Below are positions 1 to 7,819 of a DNA stretch of 64,000 nt, piece after piece; the first letter of the stretch is position 1, and each line of letters begins with the position of its first letter. This stretch comes from Allosphingosinicella vermicomposti (lineage in GTDB: Bacteria > Pseudomonadota > Alphaproteobacteria > Sphingomonadales > Sphingomonadaceae), in contig NZ_PXYJ01000001.1 in assembly GCF_003012815.1 (NCBI RefSeq), forward strand, positions 124,001-188,000, written 5' to 3'. The position numbers and the translations under genes are program-made. Below the pieces are notes generated by a model, which was given only the letters and a program-made list of their open reading frames with translations, made no database searches and was not told where the DNA came from.

Positions 1-183
1 GCCAAGGCGGAAGTAACGGTGGGCGGCATCGCGACGGACGGGCTTTCATCGCAGACGATGGAAGCGCGCAAGGTGCCCGGCTTCTATGCGATCGGCGAGG
101 CGGTGGACGTGACCGGCTGGCTTGGCGGCTATAATTTCCAATGGGCGTGGGCGAGCGGCTGGGCGGCGGCGCAGGCCTTGTAA
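1..183 (+). CDS. C-terminal end of a BaiN/HI0933-family flavoprotein (partial)
   Basis: The window opens inside this gene; only about 60 C-terminal codons are present, ending in TAA. The visible part has the segment GFYAIGEAVDVTGWLGGYN followed by a WAWASGWAAA helix. This is the FAD-contacting end of the HI0933/BaiN (YhiN) family of NAD(P)/FAD-dependent oxidoreductases: a Gly-Glu pair, then a glycine-rich loop that closes over the isoalloxazine. The physiological substrate of most family members is unknown. The 5' end lies outside the window, so the start and the N-terminal Rossmann motif cannot be checked. Confidence 0.8.
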   Translation, partial: AKAEVTVGGIATDGLSSQTMEARKVPGFYAIGEAVDVTGWLGGYNFQWAWASGWAAAQAL

Positions 184-192
184 GGGGCTCAG

Positions 193-261
193 GTGCTCCG
201 GCGAAGGCCGGAGCCCAGAGGCGCTGACGGAAGAACTGGGCTCTGGCCTTCGCCGGAGCAC
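193..261. repeat. Intergenic palindromic repeat (GTGCTCCGGCGAAGGCCGGAG type)
   Basis: The left arm GTGCTCCGGCGAAGGC and the right arm GCCTTCGCCGGAGCAC are inverted copies flanking a short spacer. The element fills the gap between two convergent genes and could act as a bidirectional hairpin terminator, although no T tract follows. It belongs to the class of dispersed palindromes seen at several other gaps in this window. Confidence 0.6.
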
Positions 262-269
262 AATGTCGC

Positions 270-1175
270 TTAAGTCGCCCGCACTCGAACCCGGCTCATT
301 CGTACGCCGTCCGCCGCGAAGATTGCGAGCGCGGTCCAGATGAGCCCGAAACAGACGATGTGCGACGTCGTCAGCCGCTCGCCAAAGGCCAGCACCGCCA
401 GCAGGAATTGCAGCGAGGGCGCGATATATTGGAGGAAGCCGAGCGTCGAATAAGGCAGGCGCTTGGCCGCCGCGGTGAAGAGGAGCAGCGGCACCGCCGT
501 CACCGCGCCCGACACGATGAGGAGGATGGTGGTGCCGCTGCCCATATCGAGGCCGCTCGCTCCCTGCGCGTGGAGCGTCATCACCCAGAAGAAAGCGAGC
601 GGGGTGAGGATCAGGGTTTCGATCGAAAGGCCTTCCACCGCCTCGACCGGAGCGATTTTGCGCAGCAGGCCGTAGGTCGCGAAGGTGAAGGCAAGGGTTA
701 GGCTGATCCACAACCCCTCGCCCGCTCCCGCCGCGAGGATCGCGACGCCGATCCCGGCCAGCGCCACCGCCGCGATCTGTGGGCGGGTGAGCTTTTCTTT
801 CAGGATCGCGACGCCGAGCAGGATATTGACGAGCGGGTTGAGATAATAGCCAAGGCTGCCTTCGAGCACATGCCCGTTCAGGACCGCCCAGATGTAGACG
901 ACCCAGTTGATCGCGATGAGCGCCGCGGTTGCGGCTAGAATGGCAACGACCCTGGGTGTGCGAAGCGCAGCGGCGAGCGTTTTCCACCGCCGCCAGACCG
1001 TAAGTAGAACGGCAAGGAACAGCAGCGACCAGAGGATGCGGTGGGCGACGAGCTCCACCGGATCGACATGAGCGAGCAGCTTGAAATAAGCGGGAAGAAA
1101 GCCCCAGATGCTGTAGGCCGCGATGCCCAGCCAGATACCGGAGCGATGGCTTGGCTGAGAGGCGGTGTCGGTCAT
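270..1175 (-). CDS. rarD: RarD-type EamA-family membrane transporter
   Basis: A 301-residue polytopic inner-membrane protein, the usual RarD length. It starts GIWLGIAAYSIWGFLPAYFK, the characteristic first helix of RarD with its WG..P.YFK motif, and continues with about ten hydrophobic segments in two EamA repeats. The HRILWS motif near residue 46 is also typical of RarD. RarD was named for chloramphenicol sensitivity; the transported substrate is not firmly known, and many relatives export or import amino acids or metabolites. The gene converges with the upstream flavoprotein and is divergent from the lipoprotein gene at 1286. Family assignment is firm and substrate is open. Confidence 0.88.
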   Translation of the reverse strand: MTDTASQPSHRSGIWLGIAAYSIWGFLPAYFKLLAHVDPVELVAHRILWSLLFLAVLLTVWRRWKTLAAALRTPRVVAILAATAALIAINWVVYIWAVLNGHVLEGSLGYYLNPLVNILLGVAILKEKLTRPQIAAVALAGIGVAILAAGAGEGLWISLTLAFTFATYGLLRKIAPVEAVEGLSIETLILTPLAFFWVMTLHAQGASGLDMGSGTTILLIVSGAVTAVPLLLFTAAAKRLPYSTLGFLQYIAPSLQFLLAVLAFGERLTTSHIVCFGLIWTALAIFAADGVRMSRVRVRAT

Positions 1176-1285
1176 GGCGCGGCACTAGACAAGGCGGTTG
1201 CGTTTCGCAACTGGCCTTGCCGATTGGCGCGGGCATCGGCCTGGGCTAAACGGCGGGATTGATCCTGTGGGGAAGGGAAAAGATT

Positions 1286-1771
1286 ATGCGTTTTGTGACG
1301 ATTTCGGCCGCGATTGCGGCATTGGCCGTGAGCGGCTGCAGCGCGGGCGAAGACGATGTCAACGCCGCCGTCGAGCTTGGCAACGGCACCGTTTCGGTGT
1401 CCGCGCCGGGCTTCGATCTTGCCGCCGACCTGCCGGGCAATGAAACGCACAAGGTGGAGATCACGACCGATTCCGAAGCGCTTTATCCGGGCGCGAAGGC
1501 GACGGGCCTGACGATGAGCCGCGACCAAGCCACGGGCACGCCGCGTTTCAACATCGGTTTTGCGGCGAAGGACGATATCGATACGGTCGCCAAATGGTAT
1601 GGCGATCCGCGCCGTTCGGGCAATTTCAAGGTGACCGGGATCAACATCACCAACGGCGTCCATTCGATGAGCGTGGTCGACGACACGGGCGAACCGTTCA
1701 ACCTGATCCTGAAGCCGGGCGAGGACGGCGGCACGACCGGGACGCTGAGGTTCCGCGACCGCGGACAATGA
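1286..1771 (+). CDS. Putative lipoprotein of unknown function
   Basis: The chosen ATG follows GGAAGGGAAAAG. The 161-residue product begins MRFVTISAAIAALAVSGCSA, a short signal peptide ending in a lipobox (AVSGC), so it should be lipidated at Cys18. The mature part is acidic and soluble, with no motif I recognise. An upstream in-frame start at 1259 would add nine residues in front of the signal and is less likely. The next gene begins one base after the stop, so the two are probably co-translated. Lipidation is inferred from the signal; function is unknown. Confidence 0.75.
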   Translation: MRFVTISAAIAALAVSGCSAGEDDVNAAVELGNGTVSVSAPGFDLAADLPGNETHKVEITTDSEALYPGAKATGLTMSRDQATGTPRFNIGFAAKDDIDTVAKWYGDPRRSGNFKVTGINITNGVHSMSVVDDTGEPFNLILKPGEDGGTTGTLRFRDRGQ

Positions 1772-1772
1772 G

Positions 1773-2132
1773 GTGAACGCGCTCGCCGACTGGCAGGAGG
1801 TGCGCGCGCACCTTATCGCCGCTGCGCGGGCGGGCGCGACCATCACTTATTCGGAGCTCCTGGCGCATCTGGGCTATGCCTTTTCACGGCCCAAGATGCG
1901 GCAGCTTTGCGCCGTGCTCGGCACGGTGGATGAGGATGCGGAGGCGCGCGGCGAGCCGGAACTTGGGGTGCTTGTCGTCCGCCAGTCGGACGGGCTTCCG
2001 GGGCAAGGCTGGTGGGTAGCCGGAACGCCGCGCCGCGAGCGGGGTTATGACGGGCTATGGGAAGGACCGGAGGCCCGGCGCTTCATTGCGACCGTGCAGA
2101 AGGAGGCGTTCGAATTTTGGCGAACGCGATAA
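1773..2132 (+). CDS. Conserved hypothetical protein, possible alkyltransferase-like fold
   Basis: A GTG start lies just after the lipoprotein stop, which suggests translational coupling. The product has 119 residues. The segment ITYSELLAHLGYAF, then an Arg-rich helix, then VVRQSDGLPGQGWW is reminiscent of the winged-helix part of O6-methylguanine methyltransferase and ATL proteins (TYGE...R..G...HRVV...G). The PCHR active-site motif is absent, so alkyltransferase activity is not expected. The resemblance is a pattern judgement only. The downstream hairpin at 2134 probably ends the transcript. Confidence 0.6.
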   Translation: MNALADWQEVRAHLIAAARAGATITYSELLAHLGYAFSRPKMRQLCAVLGTVDEDAEARGEPELGVLVVRQSDGLPGQGWWVAGTPRRERGYDGLWEGPEARRFIATVQKEAFEFWRTR

Positions 2133-2133
2133 T

Positions 2134-2167
2134 GGCTCTCCTCCTTTAAAAGAAGGAGAGCCTTATT
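2134..2167. terminator. Bidirectional hairpin terminator
   Basis: GGCTCTCCT (2134-2142) pairs perfectly with AGGAGAGCC (2154-2162), with extra pairing toward the loop, followed by TTATT on the plus strand. The loop-side bases are A/T-rich. It lies between convergent genes ending at 2132 and 2175 and can serve both. Confidence 0.7.
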
Positions 2168-2174
2168 GTAGCGA

Positions 2175-2837
2175 TCAGGCCTTGGTGCGCGGCGCGGCGG
2201 GCTTGCGGCCGCGCGTGCCGGTGCTCTTCGGCTTGGCGGTTTTTGCAGATGCGGTCTTGGCCGAAGCCGCGCGCGTGGCGGCCGGCTTTGCGGCGGTGCC
2301 GGGATTTCCCGATTTTGCCGTGCTGGCCCTTGCGGTCGTCGCCTTGGGCGCGGCTGACTTTGCCGTCGTTGCCTTGCGCGGGGCCGCCGCCTTGCTTGCC
2401 GCTGGTTTGCGGGTTGGAGCAGACTTGCGCGGCGCCGCCGGTTTCGCGGGCGCCGAAGCGCGGCCGGTTTCGCCACTGTCCGATTGCGTGCTGGTTGTGC
2501 CCCCATTTTTCGATCCGCCGCCGAGCAATTTGCGAACCGCATCGGCCGCCGCGCTGATCACGGCTGCGCCGATCCGGGTGGCTTGATCGAAGGCATCTTC
2601 AGCGGTTTCCGCCGCATCCTTGCCCGCCTTTTTCGCGGTGTCGCGAACCTTCTTGTTCGTCGAAAGCGCCGCCGCTGCCGTCACCAGGCCCGCAGCCATC
2701 ACGCCGCGTGCAACCGGATCCTTGGACAGTTCGGCGGCCTTCTGACCCGCCTTGCGCAATTTTTCCTTCGCGGCCGCCGATTTGGCGCCGTCGTCCGAAT
2801 TCGTACCGGCATTCTTGGGTGCAGTCGATTGTGCCAT
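2175..2837 (-). CDS. Histone H1-like Lys/Ala/Pro-rich protein
   Basis: A 220-residue basic protein. Residues 1-105 hold a helical region with a hydrophobic stretch (ARGVMAAGLVTAAAALS) and an amphipathic helix (AVISAAADAVRKLLGG). Residues from about 130 to the end are a low-complexity tail of APRK, TARK and AAKPAA repeats, like the C-terminal tails of histone H1 and bacterial H1-like proteins. Binding to DNA or another polyanion is inferred from composition only. The hydrophobic centre is unusual for a plain H1-like protein and might mean membrane association. A GGAAC-N16-CGTC element at 2874-2898 could be a weak stress promoter. Confidence 0.7.
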   Translation of the reverse strand: MAQSTAPKNAGTNSDDGAKSAAAKEKLRKAGQKAAELSKDPVARGVMAAGLVTAAAALSTNKKVRDTAKKAGKDAAETAEDAFDQATRIGAAVISAAADAVRKLLGGGSKNGGTTSTQSDSGETGRASAPAKPAAPRKSAPTRKPAASKAAAPRKATTAKSAAPKATTARASTAKSGNPGTAAKPAATRAASAKTASAKTAKPKSTGTRGRKPAAPRTKA

Positions 2838-2873
2838 TGCCGTCTCCAGCTTATCCGTTCTTCAACCGTAACA

Positions 2874-2898
2874 GACGAGCAGCCCGGAAAACAGTTCC
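2874..2898 (-). promoter_or_regulatory. Weak EcfG-like promoter upstream of the H1-like gene
   Basis: On the minus strand GGAAC is followed after 16 bases by CGTC. The EcfG consensus is GGAAC with CGTT at 16-17 bases, so the last base of the -10 element does not match. It is placed about 40 bases before the start codon. Confidence 0.3.
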
Positions 2899-2968
2899 GA
2901 AATCGCGCAACGAAAAAGGGCGGCCTCTTTGACAAGACCGCCCCGTATTTTCGATGATCGAGAAAGGC

Positions 2969-3271
2969 TTAACGGTCGCTCTCGAACTCGGCATTGCCGT
3001 CGCTTTCGAACTGCACGTCACCTTCGCCGGCATTGTAGTCTTGGTCATCCTGACGCTGCTGGTTGCGGTCGCTTTGTCCGATGCTGCCGCCCTGCTGGCT
3101 TTCGGAGCCGAGATCCTGCGGGCTCTCCTGACCCGTCTGATCCTGACGGCTCTGGTCTTGGCTCTGCTGGCTTTGGTTCTGCTGTTGATCCTGACGGTTG
3201 CCGCCCTGGTCCTGCTGCTGCTGGGACCGGTCATTCTGGTTTTGCGGGTTGTTCTGGTTCTGGCCTTCCAC
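2969..3271 (-). CDS. Gln/Asn/Asp-rich, probably disordered small protein
   Basis: A 100-residue protein made mostly of Q, N, D, S, R and G, with no hydrophobic core and an acidic end (FESDGNAEFESDR). The start is a GTG at 3271. GGAGG lies five bases upstream, and an in-frame TAG just before the Shine-Dalgarno excludes a longer N-terminus. The ATGATG overlapping the site is in another frame and too close to GGAGG. A consensus EcfG promoter lies 25-50 bases upstream, so this is probably a general-stress gene. Because Gln codons read as Leu on the other strand, the opposite strand shows a hydrophobic open frame that I consider spurious. Molecular function is unknown; hydration or aggregation protection would be a guess. 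Confidence 0.68.
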   Translation of the reverse strand: MEGQNQNNPQNQNDRSQQQQDQGGNRQDQQQNQSQQSQDQSRQDQTGQESPQDLGSESQQGGSIGQSDRNQQRQDDQDYNAGEGDVQFESDGNAEFESDR

Positions 3272-3296
3272 ATCATCCTCCTATGTTGGACGATTG

Positions 3297-3323
3297 AAAC
3301 GAGCCGTGCCGCGTCGCCGTTCC
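3297..3323 (-). promoter_or_regulatory. EcfG-type general-stress promoter
   Basis: On the minus strand GGAAC (3323-3319) and CGTTT (3301-3297) are separated by 17 bases, an exact match to the alphaproteobacterial EcfG (sigma-EcfG) consensus. It sits just upstream of the Gln/Asn-rich protein gene with its GTG start at 3271. Confidence 0.7.
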
Positions 3324-3467
3324 GCGCGCCTGGCGCGGGTTGGCGCCAATCAAGCGCGGCCTGGCGCAAGCCGGTTGGGACGCAGGGTGGCGATCGACCC
3401 GAACGGCTTTAGGCCAAAACGGAACGATCGCCGATAGTGTGGCGCAAGCCAGCCGACTTTACAGCGC

Positions 3468-4784
3468 CTATTTGATGACGTGAGGCTTGGGGTCAGCGTC
3501 GAAATGCCAGCTGATTACGGTTTTGCTATCAGTCTTGGTGTTACTGCCTTTTTGACCATACCAATATCCTTTTGCCGCACCCGGAGGATTGTCACGACTG
3601 GTCGTCCACGAGCCCTGAAAATTGCTGCGTGAGCCCATCGGCGTGCCTACGAACAGTTTTTTCCAATTGGGCGTCATTGTCGACCAATCCATTGGATTGT
3701 GGGTTGCGCGGCGGGATGTACCATTCTTCGTTTGAACCGAGGAATTTTGGCCCTCCCCGCTATTTTGAGGCGCCACAATGGCGTCGCGCGTTACATCATG
3801 GCCATCGATCACGTTACCGTCAGCGGTAATTCTCCGCGAGACCGAATGGTCGGACGAGACAATGAGAGCTTTGCCTGAATCGCCACCGAAGCTTTCCGTC
3901 GTCGCGACCGTGCCGCCACCCCAGTCAATGGATATGCTGGCTTTATTGGTCATCTTGCCGACCGACACGAGCACCTGGCAGGCGTTGCGGCGCTCGGATC
4001 CCTTCTCGCTATAGGATGAACTCTCCAGCCTCACTCCGTTATAAGGATCGCCGTCATCAAGGGCGACCGTGCCGCGATCGTCGATGGTGGCATCGATCCT
4101 GCAATCGGTGGAAATCCAGTTTTCGAAGGGGCCGCTCTCGACGCCCTTCTTCCCGGGGATGCACTGTCCCGGCCGCGTCGGCAGTTCCGCAACCTGCCCG
4201 TCGTCGCCGCCGAATATGGCGGCGCACATTGGATTGTCCTCCGACTCGGGATCGTCGGGATCGCACTGTCGCTCCGCCTCAGCGCCGATCGCCTTTACAG
4301 CCTCCATCTGACACTGCATCAGATCGGGGCCGCCCTTTCTTTGGCATTCGGCGATGCGCGTCTGCATCTTTTGCGCCAGCCCGCCGACTGCGCTGTTGCC
4401 AAGGTTGCGCTTGCCGTCGACGATCGGCGTTTCGCCCGGCTCGAAGCCGTCGGGAATGTCCGGCGTGCGGGTGATTTCGCCATAGTCCGTCGCGTTTGCA
4501 TCGAGATCATCATGGTCGCTTTCGCCATTATAGACCATGCGTGCCACGCCCTTCAGCGTGCGCGAGCGCTGGACGTCCGCCCTGTACATCTTGGCTTCCG
4601 ATTTATGCGTGCCGGTCACATCAATGCTGAATGTGAAAGTGGCGACCCGCTGCGTCGGCGGCGGGGGGCAGAAAGGCGTCTGCCCCGGCTTTAGGGATTC
4701 CGCCATGGCGGGCACTGCGAAGGTCGGTGCGAGTAAGGGCAATGCGACGAGCCAGGCGGGGATTGCACGGTAAAGCTTGGGCAT
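3468..4784 (-). CDS. Secreted protein of unknown function (438 aa)
   Basis: The start MPKLYRAIPAWLVALPLLAP is preceded by GAGGAGAC and opens a classical signal peptide with likely cleavage after AMA (about residue 28). A start 63 bases further upstream is possible but would bury the signal. The mature protein is about 410 residues, polar, with several Cys (PFCPPPP, NACQV, STDCRI) that could form disulfides in the periplasm. It has no recognisable domain. Later segments such as SIDWGGGTVATTESFGG look beta-rich. It is divergent from the glycosyltransferase gene across a 282-base gap in which I see no gene. Not recognised; export is the only supported inference. Confidence 0.68.
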   Translation of the reverse strand: MPKLYRAIPAWLVALPLLAPTFAVPAMAESLKPGQTPFCPPPPTQRVATFTFSIDVTGTHKSEAKMYRADVQRSRTLKGVARMVYNGESDHDDLDANATDYGEITRTPDIPDGFEPGETPIVDGKRNLGNSAVGGLAQKMQTRIAECQRKGGPDLMQCQMEAVKAIGAEAERQCDPDDPESEDNPMCAAIFGGDDGQVAELPTRPGQCIPGKKGVESGPFENWISTDCRIDATIDDRGTVALDDGDPYNGVRLESSSYSEKGSERRNACQVLVSVGKMTNKASISIDWGGGTVATTESFGGDSGKALIVSSDHSVSRRITADGNVIDGHDVTRDAIVAPQNSGEGQNSSVQTKNGTSRRATHNPMDWSTMTPNWKKLFVGTPMGSRSNFQGSWTTSRDNPPGAAKGYWYGQKGSNTKTDSKTVISWHFDADPKPHVIK

Positions 4785-5066
4785 GACGGTCTCCTCGTCC
4801 GCCTTTACTAAAGCGCGAGGGTTGGAGGTGGAGCGGGGTGCGTCCAAACCCTTTGTCGATGCGACGAAAGTTAGCGCTTATTCACAGCTTAGCCGCTTGT
4901 CTGCCCTATTTTCCGATAACGGATGCCCCGCCATTTCCCAAACAATCACGGAACCGGAGTGGGCTTGGTCCATTTTGGACATATGGTTAATTTGCTTTGC
5001 TTACCCTCAACCCTTTCTCTCCATCACTCATTCAAACTCACACTTCGTTAACGAGCGCCTTCTTCT

Positions 5067-6413
5067 ATGCAGGGGGCCGCTTCGGCGCGGGCGCGTTTGC
5101 GCGTTCCGGTCGCCGTCAAATTTTCGATCGCGCTTGGCGTCGCGATCCTTTGGACCATGTTTTCCATCTGGGTGTCATCCCGGTGGAAGGATGATCTGGG
5201 GGCGCTGACTCATCCCTTGGCGGCGCTCGTCGCGATTACCTTCATTGCTTATGTGCCGGGCTTCATGAATGCATTTCTGGTGGCGACATTGCTGCTCGAC
5301 CGCCGCCCGCCGCGTGTTCGGCAGGAAAGTTATCCCGGCATTACGATCCTGATCGCCGCCTTTCAGGAAGAAGCGGCGATCGCCGATACGCTGAAGAGCA
5401 TCGCCCGCGAAGATTATCCGGGCGCGATCGAGGTGATCGTGCTGAGCGACGGATCGACCGACCGGACCGTTGCGGAGGCCGAGGCGGCGGCGCGGGCCCA
5501 TGATTTTTCGGCCAATAGCGTGGTGCGGATCATCGATTATGCCGCGAACCGGGGCAAGGCGGCGGTGCTGAACAGCGGACTTGCCGAAGCGAGCCACGAC
5601 CTGATCGTCACGATCGACGGGGATTCCCGGCTGGAAGGCGGGGCGCTGACCCATATCGTCGAACGATTGCTGTCGGACCCGCCGGAAACCGTAGTGGTGG
5701 CGGGCGCCGTGCTGGTCCGCAATGCGCATGAAAGCCTGATGGTCGCCGCGCAGGAATGGGATTATTTTCACGGCATCGCCGCCGTGAAGCGGATGCAGAG
5801 CATGTATCACGGCACGCTGGTCGCGCAGGGCGCCTTTTCCATCTACCGGCGCGAGGCGCTGATCGAGGTCGGCGGCTGGCCCGAATGCGTCGGCGAGGAC
5901 ATCGTGCTCACCTGGGCGATGCTCAGGAAAGGCCATCGCGTCGGCTATGCCGAGGATGCCATCGTCTTCACCAATGCGCCGACCACCTACCGCCAATTCG
6001 CGCTGCAGCGGAAACGGTGGTCGCGCGGGCTGATCGAGGCGCTCGACCACCACGAGCGGCTGCTGTTCCAGCCGCGCCTCGCGGTGCTGTTCATCTGGTG
6101 GAACCTGCTCTTCCTGCCGCTCGACCTCATCTACACCTTCGTGTTCATCCCGGGCCTGATCGCGGCTTTCTTCGGCATCTTCTGGATCGCCGGGCCGATG
6201 ACGCTGGCGGTGCTGCCGCTCGCGGGGCTGTGGAACATCCTCATCTACCGCAAGCAGAAGAGGATGGTGCGGCGCCAGAAGGTCGAAATGCGCCACCATA
6301 TGGGCGGGCTGCTCTACTACCTCTTTGTCTACACATTGGTCATGCAGCCCGTCTGCGTCTGGGGCTATGCCTCTGAAATCATGGGCCGAACCAAGAAATG
6401 GGGAACGAAGTGA
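5067..6413 (+). CDS. Membrane-bound family 2 glycosyltransferase (processive type)
   Basis: A 448-residue GT2 enzyme with two N-terminal membrane helices, a cytosolic GT-A domain and three or four C-terminal helices. The order matches PgaC/NodC/cellulose-synthase-like processive enzymes. Visible motifs are DGSTD (128-132), DGDS (184-187, the metal and nucleotide-sugar site), CVGEDIVLTW (acceptor and catalytic base region) and QRKRW (314-318), the QxxRW signature of processive synthases. It would polymerise a nucleotide sugar and thread the chain through the membrane. The sugar cannot be told from sequence. The next gene overlaps its stop by four bases and encodes a probable outer-membrane barrel, so this looks like an exopolysaccharide synthesis/export pair. 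The Shine-Dalgarno is weak, leaving the exact start uncertain. Confidence 0.85.
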   Translation: MQGAASARARLRVPVAVKFSIALGVAILWTMFSIWVSSRWKDDLGALTHPLAALVAITFIAYVPGFMNAFLVATLLLDRRPPRVRQESYPGITILIAAFQEEAAIADTLKSIAREDYPGAIEVIVLSDGSTDRTVAEAEAAARAHDFSANSVVRIIDYAANRGKAAVLNSGLAEASHDLIVTIDGDSRLEGGALTHIVERLLSDPPETVVVAGAVLVRNAHESLMVAAQEWDYFHGIAAVKRMQSMYHGTLVAQGAFSIYRREALIEVGGWPECVGEDIVLTWAMLRKGHRVGYAEDAIVFTNAPTTYRQFALQRKRWSRGLIEALDHHERLLFQPRLAVLFIWWNLLFLPLDLIYTFVFIPGLIAAFFGIFWIAGPMTLAVLPLAGLWNILIYRKQKRMVRRQKVEMRHHMGGLLYYLFVYTLVMQPVCVWGYASEIMGRTKKWGTK

Positions 6414-7318
6414 AATCCTTTACCATCCATCTGTTCGCTTTGACTTCAGGCTTGGCTTCGCCCGCTTTGGCTCAGGACGCCGCGAGTACCCGCCAGGCGG
6501 CTACGGCCGATATCTTCTATTCGGCCGATGCGGACGATACCGAGGTGATCCGCTATAGCCTGACCCTGGATTGGCTCCACGATGGCCCGGAGCGGCGGCA
6601 GGGTGTCCGGATCGAAAAGGCGCTGTTCAATCCCATCGGGCAGGGGCAGCAGGGCCGGGAGCGCGTCTACCTGCAGGCTGCGGACGGCGAGCGCTGGAAA
6701 TGGAATGCGAGCATTGGCACGGACGGCGACACGGTTTTAGGATCGGCGGCCATCCACAATGAAAGCCGTTTCCGGCAGGAATATTTCATCGAGCGCGATA
6801 TTTTGGAAACGCCGCGTGGGCTGCGCGAGGGCATTTACTACACCTTCGCCGGAGCCAGCATCGACCTGCCGGTCGACGGGCGAAATATGGTCAACCTCCT
6901 TGCCGGAGTGCAGGAATTCACCGGCGACAATGTCCGCACCCATATACGGGGCAATTATGTTCACACGATCGACCCCGACCTTGGGCTGAGCGCGCAGCTG
7001 CGCGGGCGATATTTCCGCAACAGCGACCCGCGCGAATATGATTATTATTCGCCACGTTGGTATGCGCAGGCGATGCCGGTGCTGCAGATCCGGCGCTTTT
7101 CGCAGGGCTGGCGATATATGGCGGAAGCGGGCGTTGGCGTGCTGCGCGATTCCAACAGCGGATGGCGGCGGTCCAGCCACCTGCGGATCGAGACGATAAG
7201 CCCGGTCGGAAAGAATTGGGCGGTGAAGGCGTCCTTCCTTTGCAGCGAAACGCCAACCGCAGCGGGGCTGGGCTACGAATATGTCCAGGCTACTTTTGGG
7301 CTGACCCGCGCCTTTTAA
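6410..7318 (+). CDS. Probable outer-membrane beta-barrel protein paired with the glycosyltransferase
   Basis: A GTG at 6410 overlaps the glycosyltransferase stop (GTGA) and has GGGGA five bases upstream. It gives a clean signal peptide, MKSFTIHLFALTSGLASPALA, cleaved before QDAAS; an ATG four codons earlier is the alternative. The mature 280 residues consist of alternating aromatic/polar strands (GIYYTFAGASIDLP, LSAQLRGRYFRNS, WAVKASFLCSE) and end in a terminal Phe (LTRAF), both typical of outer-membrane barrels. By position it resembles the barrel part of PgaA-type polysaccharide export porins, but I see no TPR domain. A role in exporting the polymer is inferred from the gene pair. Confidence 0.7.
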   Translation: MKSFTIHLFALTSGLASPALAQDAASTRQAATADIFYSADADDTEVIRYSLTLDWLHDGPERRQGVRIEKALFNPIGQGQQGRERVYLQAADGERWKWNASIGTDGDTVLGSAAIHNESRFRQEYFIERDILETPRGLREGIYYTFAGASIDLPVDGRNMVNLLAGVQEFTGDNVRTHIRGNYVHTIDPDLGLSAQLRGRYFRNSDPREYDYYSPRWYAQAMPVLQIRRFSQGWRYMAEAGVGVLRDSNSGWRRSSHLRIETISPVGKNWAVKASFLCSETPTAAGLGYEYVQATFGLTRAF

Positions 7319-7327
7319 GAGCGGGCC

Positions 7328-7552
7328 CTAGCGGAGCATGTCGCGGAAAATCTCTTCGGCATAGCGTCCGCCCGCAGCTTTGTCGAAAAGGTCGGAAGCG
7401 GCCTCGGTCATGCCCACTGTCATAACCAGTGCGGTGAAGGCGAGGGCGATGATGCGGAGCGACCGGTTTGATGATCCGGCGCCCGCGCTCTCCGCATTTT
7501 CGTAGGGTGTACCGGCAATGGCGTGACGTTCGATCTTGATGATTGTGCTCAT
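7328..7552 (-). CDS. Small single-pass membrane protein
   Basis: A 74-residue product with a polar N-terminus, one hydrophobic segment (LRIIALAFTALVMTVGM, about residues 32-48) and a polar C-terminus (DLFDKAAGGRYAEEIFRDML). No family is recognised. The gene converges on the barrel gene ending at 7318 with a ten-base gap. A GGAAC sequence lies upstream, but the matching -10 is GGTT rather than CGTT, so I do not call a promoter. Confidence 0.55.
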   Translation of the reverse strand: MSTIIKIERHAIAGTPYENAESAGAGSSNRSLRIIALAFTALVMTVGMTEAASDLFDKAAGGRYAEEIFRDMLR

Positions 7553-7649
7553 GCAAAATCAAACCACGCGAGCCGGAGCGGTTCCAAGCGGCAGGGCGAC
7601 AGGTCAGCGCAACACCGCGAGACGGTTCAATAGAGCGATGAAAAGTAAA

Positions 7650-7726
7650 TGGTCGGGGAGAGAGGATTCGAACCTCCGGCCCCTGCCTCCCGAAGACAGT
7701 GCTCTACCAGGCTGAGCTACTCCCCG
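7650..7726 (-). tRNA. tRNA-Pro (CGG anticodon)
   Basis: The minus strand folds as a 77-nt cloverleaf. The acceptor is CGGGGAG with CTCCCCG, followed by A73 and an encoded CCA. The anticodon loop is TTCGGGA, giving CGG (reads CCG codons). The T arm is GGAGG-TTCGAAT-CCTCT. The sequence resembles E. coli tRNA-Pro closely, including the leading C1. Confidence 0.95.
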
Positions 7727-7819
7727 ACCGATGCGTCTGACCCGAGGGCCAACCGGAAGGCAGGTGGACGCCTATAGGGGCGGGTTGGGGCCGATGCAAG
7801 CGGGCTTGGCCTGAGTTTT

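Noticed and set aside
2954-3412. A 152-residue Leu/Val-rich frame on the plus strand
   Set aside because: It is the mirror of the Gln/Asn codons of the minus-strand gene, lacks a ribosome site, and the minus strand has a GGAGG-spaced start with an EcfG promoter.
7550-7600. GGAAC element upstream of the small membrane protein at 7328
   Set aside because: The -10 partner at the needed distance reads GGTT/GTTT rather than CGTT, so the EcfG match is incomplete.
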